A stretch of DNA of 23,021 nucleotides from Tubiluchus corallicola (lineage: Eukaryota > Priapulida > Priapulimorpha > Priapulimorphida > Tubiluchidae). The notes below the pieces were generated by a model. That model saw only the letters and a list, made by a program, of their open reading frames with translations. It had not been told where the DNA came from and did no database searches. Made by a program: the position numbers and the translations under genes. This document shows positions 17,945 to 23,021 of the stretch, in pieces (within the stretch, counting starts at the first letter, position 1; each line of letters opens with the position of its first letter). The stretch is taken from NCBI GenBank assembly GCA_030141605.1, contig JAQGDQ010001867.1, forward strand, positions 1 to 23,021, in the 5' to 3' direction.

Positions 17945-19640
17945 GTTTCAGCCTAGTTTCTTGGCTATCAAATGAATGCACCCGACTAGCTTCTTGGCTA
18001 TCAAATGAATGCACCAGCCTAGCTTCTTGGCTATCAAATGAATGCACCAGCCTAGCTTCATAGCTGTCAAATGAATGCGCCAGCCTAGCTTCTTGGCTAT
18101 CAAATGAATGCACCAGCCTAGCTTCTTGGCTGTCAAATGAATGCACCAGCCTAGCTTCTTGGCTATCAAATGAATGCACCAGCCTAGCTTCTTAGCTGTC
18201 AAATGAATGCACCAGCCTAGCTTCTTGGCTATCAAATGAATGCACCAGCCTAGCTTCTTGGCTATCAAATGAATGCACCAACCTAGCTCTTTGGCTATCA
18301 AATGAATGCACCAGCCTAGCTTCTTGGCTATCAAATGAATGCACCAGCCTAGCTTCTTGGCTATCAAATGAATGCACCAGCCTAGCTTCTTGGCTATCAA
18401 ATGAATGCACCAGCCTAGCTTCTTAGCTGTCAAATGAATGCGCCAGCCTAGCTTCTTGTCTATCAAATGAATGCACCAGCCTAGTTTCTTAGCTGTCAAA
18501 TGAATGCACCAGCCTACCTTCTTGGCTATCAAATGAATGCACCAGCCTAACTTCTTGGCTACCAAATGAACGCACCAGCCTAGCTTCTTGCCTATCAAAT
18601 GAATGCACCAGCCTAGCTTCTTGGCTATCAAATGAATGCACCAGCCCAGCTTCTTGTGTATCAAATGAATGCACCATCCTAGCTTCTTGTGTATCAAATG
18701 AATGCACCAGCCTAGCTTCTTGGCTACCAAATGAATGCACCAGCCTAGCTTCTTGTGTATCAAATGAATGCACCATCCTAGCTTCTTGTGTATCAAATGA
18801 ATGCACCAGCCTACCTTCTTGGCTATCAAATGAATGCACCAACCTAGCTTCTTGTCTGTCAGATGAATGCACCAACCTAGCTTCTTGTCTATCAAATGAA
18901 TGCACCAGCCTAGCTTCTTGTGTATCAAATGAATGCACCATCCTAGCTTCTTGTGTATCAAATGAATGCACCAGCCTACCTTCTTGGCTATCAAATGAAT
19001 GCACCAGCCTAGCTTCTTGGCTACCAAATGAATGCACCATCCTAGCTTCTTGGCTATCAAATGAATGCACCCGACTAGCTTCTTGTCTGTCAAATGAATG
19101 CACCACCTAGCTTCTTGGCAATCAAATTAATGCACCCGACTAGCTTCTTGTGTATCAAATGAATGCACCAGCCTAGCTTCTTGGCTACCAAATGAACACA
19201 CCCGTCTAGTTTCTTGGCTGTCAAATGAATGCACCCGCCTAGCTTCTTGGCTATCAAATGAATGCACCACCTAGCTTCTTGGCTATCAAATGAATGCACC
19301 AGCCTAGCTTCTTGGCTGTCAAATGAATGCACCCGCCTAGCTTCTTAGCTGTCAAATGAATGCACCAACCTAGCTTCTTGGCTATCAGGTGAATGCACCA
19401 GCCTAGCTTCTTGGCTATCAAATGAATGCACCACCTAGCTTCTTGGCAATCAAATGAATGCACCAGCCTAGCTTCTTAGCTGTCAAATGAATGCACCCGC
19501 CTAGCTTCTTGGCTGTCAAATGAATGCACCCGCCTAGCTTCTTGGCTGTCAAATGAATGCACCCACCTAGCTACTTGGCTATCAAATGAATGCACCCGCC
19601 CAGCTTTCGGACACAAAATGAATGCACCACCCAACGTTTC
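17945..19640. repeat. 33-bp minisatellite, about 50 units
   Basis: The unit is CCAGCCTAGCTTCTTGGCTA followed by TCAAATGAATGCA, with variable positions in GGCTATC / AGCTGTC / GTCTATC / TGTATC and CCAGCC / CCCGCC / CCATCC. The unit has no stops on the minus strand, so 11-residue periodic frames (VHSFDSQEARL; CIHLIAKKLGW) run for hundreds of residues. One-base deletions (CCACCTAG near 19105, 19268 and 19431) shift frame between units. Toward 19600 the units decay. Confidence 0.97.
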
Positions 19641-19977
19641 CAGGCGCTGAATGAGTCCACCTCTGACTGAACGATTAAAACGATATCAAAAAGAGCCAAA
19701 GAATCAAATTCTTCCTACATCTCAGGAGTATAAAATGGATTGTTAATTTTTGCACACATTTCACGTTCACACCATTAGACTGCTACGAAACTATGAGGAA
19801 ATTCAACAATGACTCTTACGATTATCACACATTATCTAACAAAATTAGGCTAAATTATCCGCTGAAAGTGTTATAATCCCAGCGATTTCGTAGATCTAGG
19901 TTACCCGCTGAGACACTCCGCGACAGGGGGCGCTAATTATAGTCTGGCGGCAATAACAGTCGCCTGCTGCTTTATAT
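19641..19977. other. no gene recognised
   Basis: Unique-looking sequence with stops in all frames. It contains CGACAGGGGGCGCTAATTATAG near 19920, of a kind often found at DNA-transposon ends, but no partner end was identified. Confidence 0.5.
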
Positions 19978-20665
19978 AGATGGGTAGTAATCTTTATTTG
20001 CTATTAAAATACATTGATAATCACTGATAAAAACTTTACAGAGAGGATCAATCAGTGTTAGTTAATAAAAACTTACACTGCTAAAGGCAAATGCGTCAGT
20101 GCAATCTAAACTGCTGTGCAGTAATGGAAAGTAACGACGAATAAAATCAAACATATTTACAACTATGCACAAAAAATGAAAAAAATTATGATTTAATTAA
20201 TATGGCTATATTAATATGGATTCTGGATATATGAATTCTGAATTAGTGTGTATGTTGTCGTACTGGTGTGATGGTATTTCATATCTGGTTAATATTAGTG
20301 ATTTCAATTTTGTTTTAAATGCTGATAGGGACTTGATTTGCTTAACCTGTAATGGTAGAGAATTCCAAAGTAAAATTGTTTGTTTGATTACAGAGTTCAT
20401 TCCATGGTGGGTATTTGTCCTAATTTGTTTTAGATTGCTTGTTCTGGAATTAACGATAGGATTTGGAAAAATGGTAAATCTGTTATTCTGGAATGGTTTG
20501 GTGATGTCGTTAATGTATTTAAATATAAAGAGCAGAGTAAAATATTGTTTGTGTGCTTCAATGATTGGGAATTTTAAAGTTTTTCTCAAGTTAGTTTTTG
20601 AAGCTTTGAATTTTTGTCTACCAGCCCTACGTTTGCAGTCTTACCGTGGCAATAATTACGAAAAA
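19978..20665 (-). pseudogene. CR1-like LINE, 5'-truncated 3' end
   Basis: The minus strand codes CKRRAGRQKFKASKTNLRKT, then LLFIFKYINDITKPF, then NSVIKQTILLWNSLPLQVKQ and SAFKTKLKSLIL. The order R-A-G-R, then (Y/F)K-x-(I/L)-N, then W-N-x-L-P, then F-K-x-x-L-K is the familiar C-terminal region of CR1/L2/Jockey-type LINE polyproteins. It ends at a stop near 20206, followed by a UTR and the end AGCAAATAAAGATTACT at about 19985-20001. The same UTR occurs at 4195-4460. No reverse-transcriptase catalytic motif remains, so it is dead. The plus-strand 164-residue frame is its shadow. Confidence 0.75.
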
Positions 20666-21017
20666 AATGCACTTCGTTTGGAAACTACTGTGCCAGATGA
20701 AGACTATTAGAGTTTTAGTGTCTAATGAGTGTGTATTTCAGCCGATAGAGGTCAGCAGGGTCAACGGGGCGACTACCAGCAGAACTGAACTCCTGCTGTT
20801 TTCGAGGGCTAAGAACAGAGATGCAATCTAGCCGTTACCATTGATTACCTAGGAAGTAATTTCCAAAGCTAAAACAGCTTGACACGTTGTAGCAAATTGT
20901 GACACCATTCTTCTTTGAGTAAGTCTGTGAAAATTATAGAACTAATAAAAAATGCGATACAAGCTAAGTATGAGCTAAGATTATATCAGGGTCTGTTTAT
21001 CCTGGATATGATAAATA
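20666..21017. other. no gene recognised
   Basis: The short frames here lack splice context or family motifs. Confidence 0.5.
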
Positions 21018-21560
21018 GCGTAGGCTAGTATAGGCTAGTGTGTTATACTAGGCTGTACCTATAGTCTATTATACTAAGCTAGTGTAGGCTAGTATAGGCT
21101 AGTGTGTTATACTAGGCTGTACCTATAGTCTATTATACTAAGCTAGTGTAGGCTAGTATAGGCTAGTGTGTTATACTAGGCTGTACCTATAGTCTATTAT
21201 ACTAAGCTAGTGTAGGCTAGTATAGGCTAGTGTGTTATACTAGGCTGTACCTATAAGCTAGTGTAGGCTAGTATAGGCTAGTGTGTTATACTAGGCTATA
21301 CCTATAGTCTATTATACTAAGCTAGTGTAGGCTAGTATAGGCTAGTGGGTTATACTAGGCTGTACCTATAGTCTATTATACTAAGCTAGTGTAGGCTAGT
21401 ATAGGCTAGTGTGTTATACTAGGCTGTACCTATAGTCTATTATACTAAGCTAGTGTAGGCTAGTGTGTTATACTAGTCTATACCTATAGTCTATTATACT
21501 AAGCTAGTGTAGGCTAGTATAGGCTAGTGTGTTATACTAGGCTATACCTATGTTCTATTA
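21018..21560. repeat. 64-bp satellite, about 8.5 units
   Basis: Unit GTAGGCTAGTATAGGCTAGT, GTGTTATACTAGGCTGTACC, TATAGTCTATTATACTAAGC, TAGT. Units at 21041 and 21105 are spaced 64 bp apart. Two units carry internal deletions (near 21255 and 21460). The unit is itself built from TAGGCTAGT sub-repeats. Confidence 0.96.
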
Positions 21561-21561
21561 C

Positions 21562-21880
<319 letters not shown>

Positions 21881-21913
21881 AAATAAATATTAAACACTGT
21901 CAATAACAAAAAC

Positions 21914-22199
21914 TCGTCATCATCATCCTCATCACTGTCATCGTCATCATCATCATCATCATCATCGTTCCATCATCACCATCATTATCATCATCGTTGT
22001 CGTCGCCATCATCATCATCGTCATCGTCATCATAATCACCATCATCATCTTCATCGTCATAGTCATCATCATCATTACCACCACCACCATCATCATCATC
22101 ATCGGCTCATCATCACCATCATCATCATCATCGTCGTCGTCGTCATCATAGTCATCATCTTCATCACTACCGTCTTCGTCATCATCATCATCATCATAT
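21914..22199. repeat. imperfect (CAT)n trinucleotide tract
   Basis: CATCAT runs interrupted by CGT, CAC, CTT and ACC triplets, giving an Asp-rich minus-strand frame with no splice or start support. Confidence 0.95.
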
Positions 22200-22329
22200 T
22201 CCAACCATTGTAGATAGTGGGCAGTCAGAATTCTAACTTATACCTAATCTGTCCTCAAAACAGGTAAACACAACAGTAACCGGCAAAAAACTACACACTG
22301 CTATGTCAGCACCACTTCCCAGCAAAGGC
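22200..22329. other. short unique spacer
   Basis: Non-repetitive sequence between the CAT tract and the 72-bp satellite; no coding evidence. Confidence 0.5.
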
Positions 22330-23021
22330 CTAATCCCATAATCTGAAATTCATAAACAGAAGGAAATAGTTCTTCTAATAATTACATGACGTAACCACCC
22401 ACTAATCCCATAATCTTAAATTTATAAACAGGAGGAAATAGTTCATCTAATAATTACCAGACGTAACCACCCACTAATCCCATAATCTTAAATTCATAAA
22501 CAGGAGGAAATAGTTCATCTAATAATTACATGACGTAACCACCCACTAATCCCATAATCTTAAATTTATAAACAGGAGGAAATAGTTCATCTAATAATTA
22601 CCAGACGTAACCACCCACTAATCCCATAATCTTAAATTCATAAACAGAAGGAAATAGTTCATCTAATAATTACATGACGTAACCACCCACTAATCCCATA
22701 ATCTTAAATTCATAAACAGAAGGAAATAGTTCATCTAATAATTACATGACGTAACCACCCACTAATCCCATAATCTTAAATTCATAAACAGGAGGAAATA
22801 GTTCATCTAATAATTACATGACGTAACCACCCACTAATCCCATAATCTTAAATTTATAAACAGGAGGAAATAGTTCATCTAATAATTACATGACGTAACC
22901 ACCCACTAATCCCATAATCTTAAATTCATAAACAGAAGGAAATAGTTCATCTAATAATTACATGACGTAACCACCCACTAATCCCATAATCTTAAATTCA
23001 TAAACAGAAGGAAATAGTTCA
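22330..23021. repeat. 72-bp satellite, at least 9.6 units, cut by window end
   Basis: Unit ACTAATCCCATAATCTTAAA, TTCATAAACAGGAGGAAATA, GTTCATCTAATAATTACATG, ACGTAACCACCC; starts at 22401, 22473 and 22545. Units vary between ACATGACG and ACCAGACG, AATTCAT and AATTTAT, GGAGG and GAAGG. It continues beyond the window. Confidence 0.97.

Noticed and set aside
17948-19093. 381-residue minus-strand frame of 11-residue repeats
   Set aside because: The 33-bp unit simply lacks stops. Parallel frames are equally open, one-base deletions shift frame between units, and variation is not concentrated at silent positions.
19960-19990. TATATAAAG on the minus strand as a promoter for the ZP gene
   Set aside because: It directly follows the LINE end AGCAAATAAAGATTACT and looks like that element's simple tail. 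The first downstream ATGs are closed within a few codons.

Overview
This is animal (metazoan) nuclear DNA: AT-rich, intron-rich and crowded with retroposon tails, MITEs, microsatellites and minisatellites. Two conserved animal families are visible as spliced exons: a nicotinic acetylcholine receptor (nAChR) subunit and a zona pellucida (ZP) domain protein. The repeat style, the invertebrate-type ZP sequence and the nAChR exon fit an invertebrate, perhaps a marine lophotrochozoan such as a mollusc or annelid. I cannot name the species. No bacterial or phage features are present.

The main gene is on the minus strand. Four exons with agreeing splice phases run right to left: A (17365-15289, long low-complexity region rich in Q, S, G and F, with 20- and 40-residue tandem repeats), B (12959-12769, first ZP-N half), C (6647-6490, second ZP-N half) and D (3133-2985, start of ZP-C). 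Phases are A 0/1, B 1/0, C 0/2, D 2/1. Together they give about 858 codons of a probably secreted matrix-type protein. The signal-peptide exon (right of A) and the end of ZP-C (left of D) were not found. Only exon A stands out by ORF length; B-D are recognised from family motifs and splice sites.

At the far left, 503-394 on the minus strand is a clean 110-bp nAChR exon coding the loop D / loop A region. On the plus strand, inside the ZP gene's B-C intron, three short phase-0-linked exon candidates (10239-10305, 10646-10735 and a 21-bp microexon 11313-11333) suggest a second, nested gene of unknown function. A further plus-strand exon candidate lies at 2706-2799.

The rest is repeat DNA. Left part: a tRNA-derived SINE, a hAT-like MITE, a foldback element, and a 240-bp triplication that carries copies of exon C's 3' end and donor. 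Middle: nested retroposons with a (TCAA)n tail, a piggyBac-like MITE, LINE 3' fragments, and a (CATA)n block next to the exon B donor. Right: a 31-bp minisatellite filling the A-B intron, a 33-bp minisatellite upstream of exon A, a CR1-like LINE end, then four abutting arrays (64-bp satellite, (AGT)n, (CAT)n, 72-bp satellite) running off the window.
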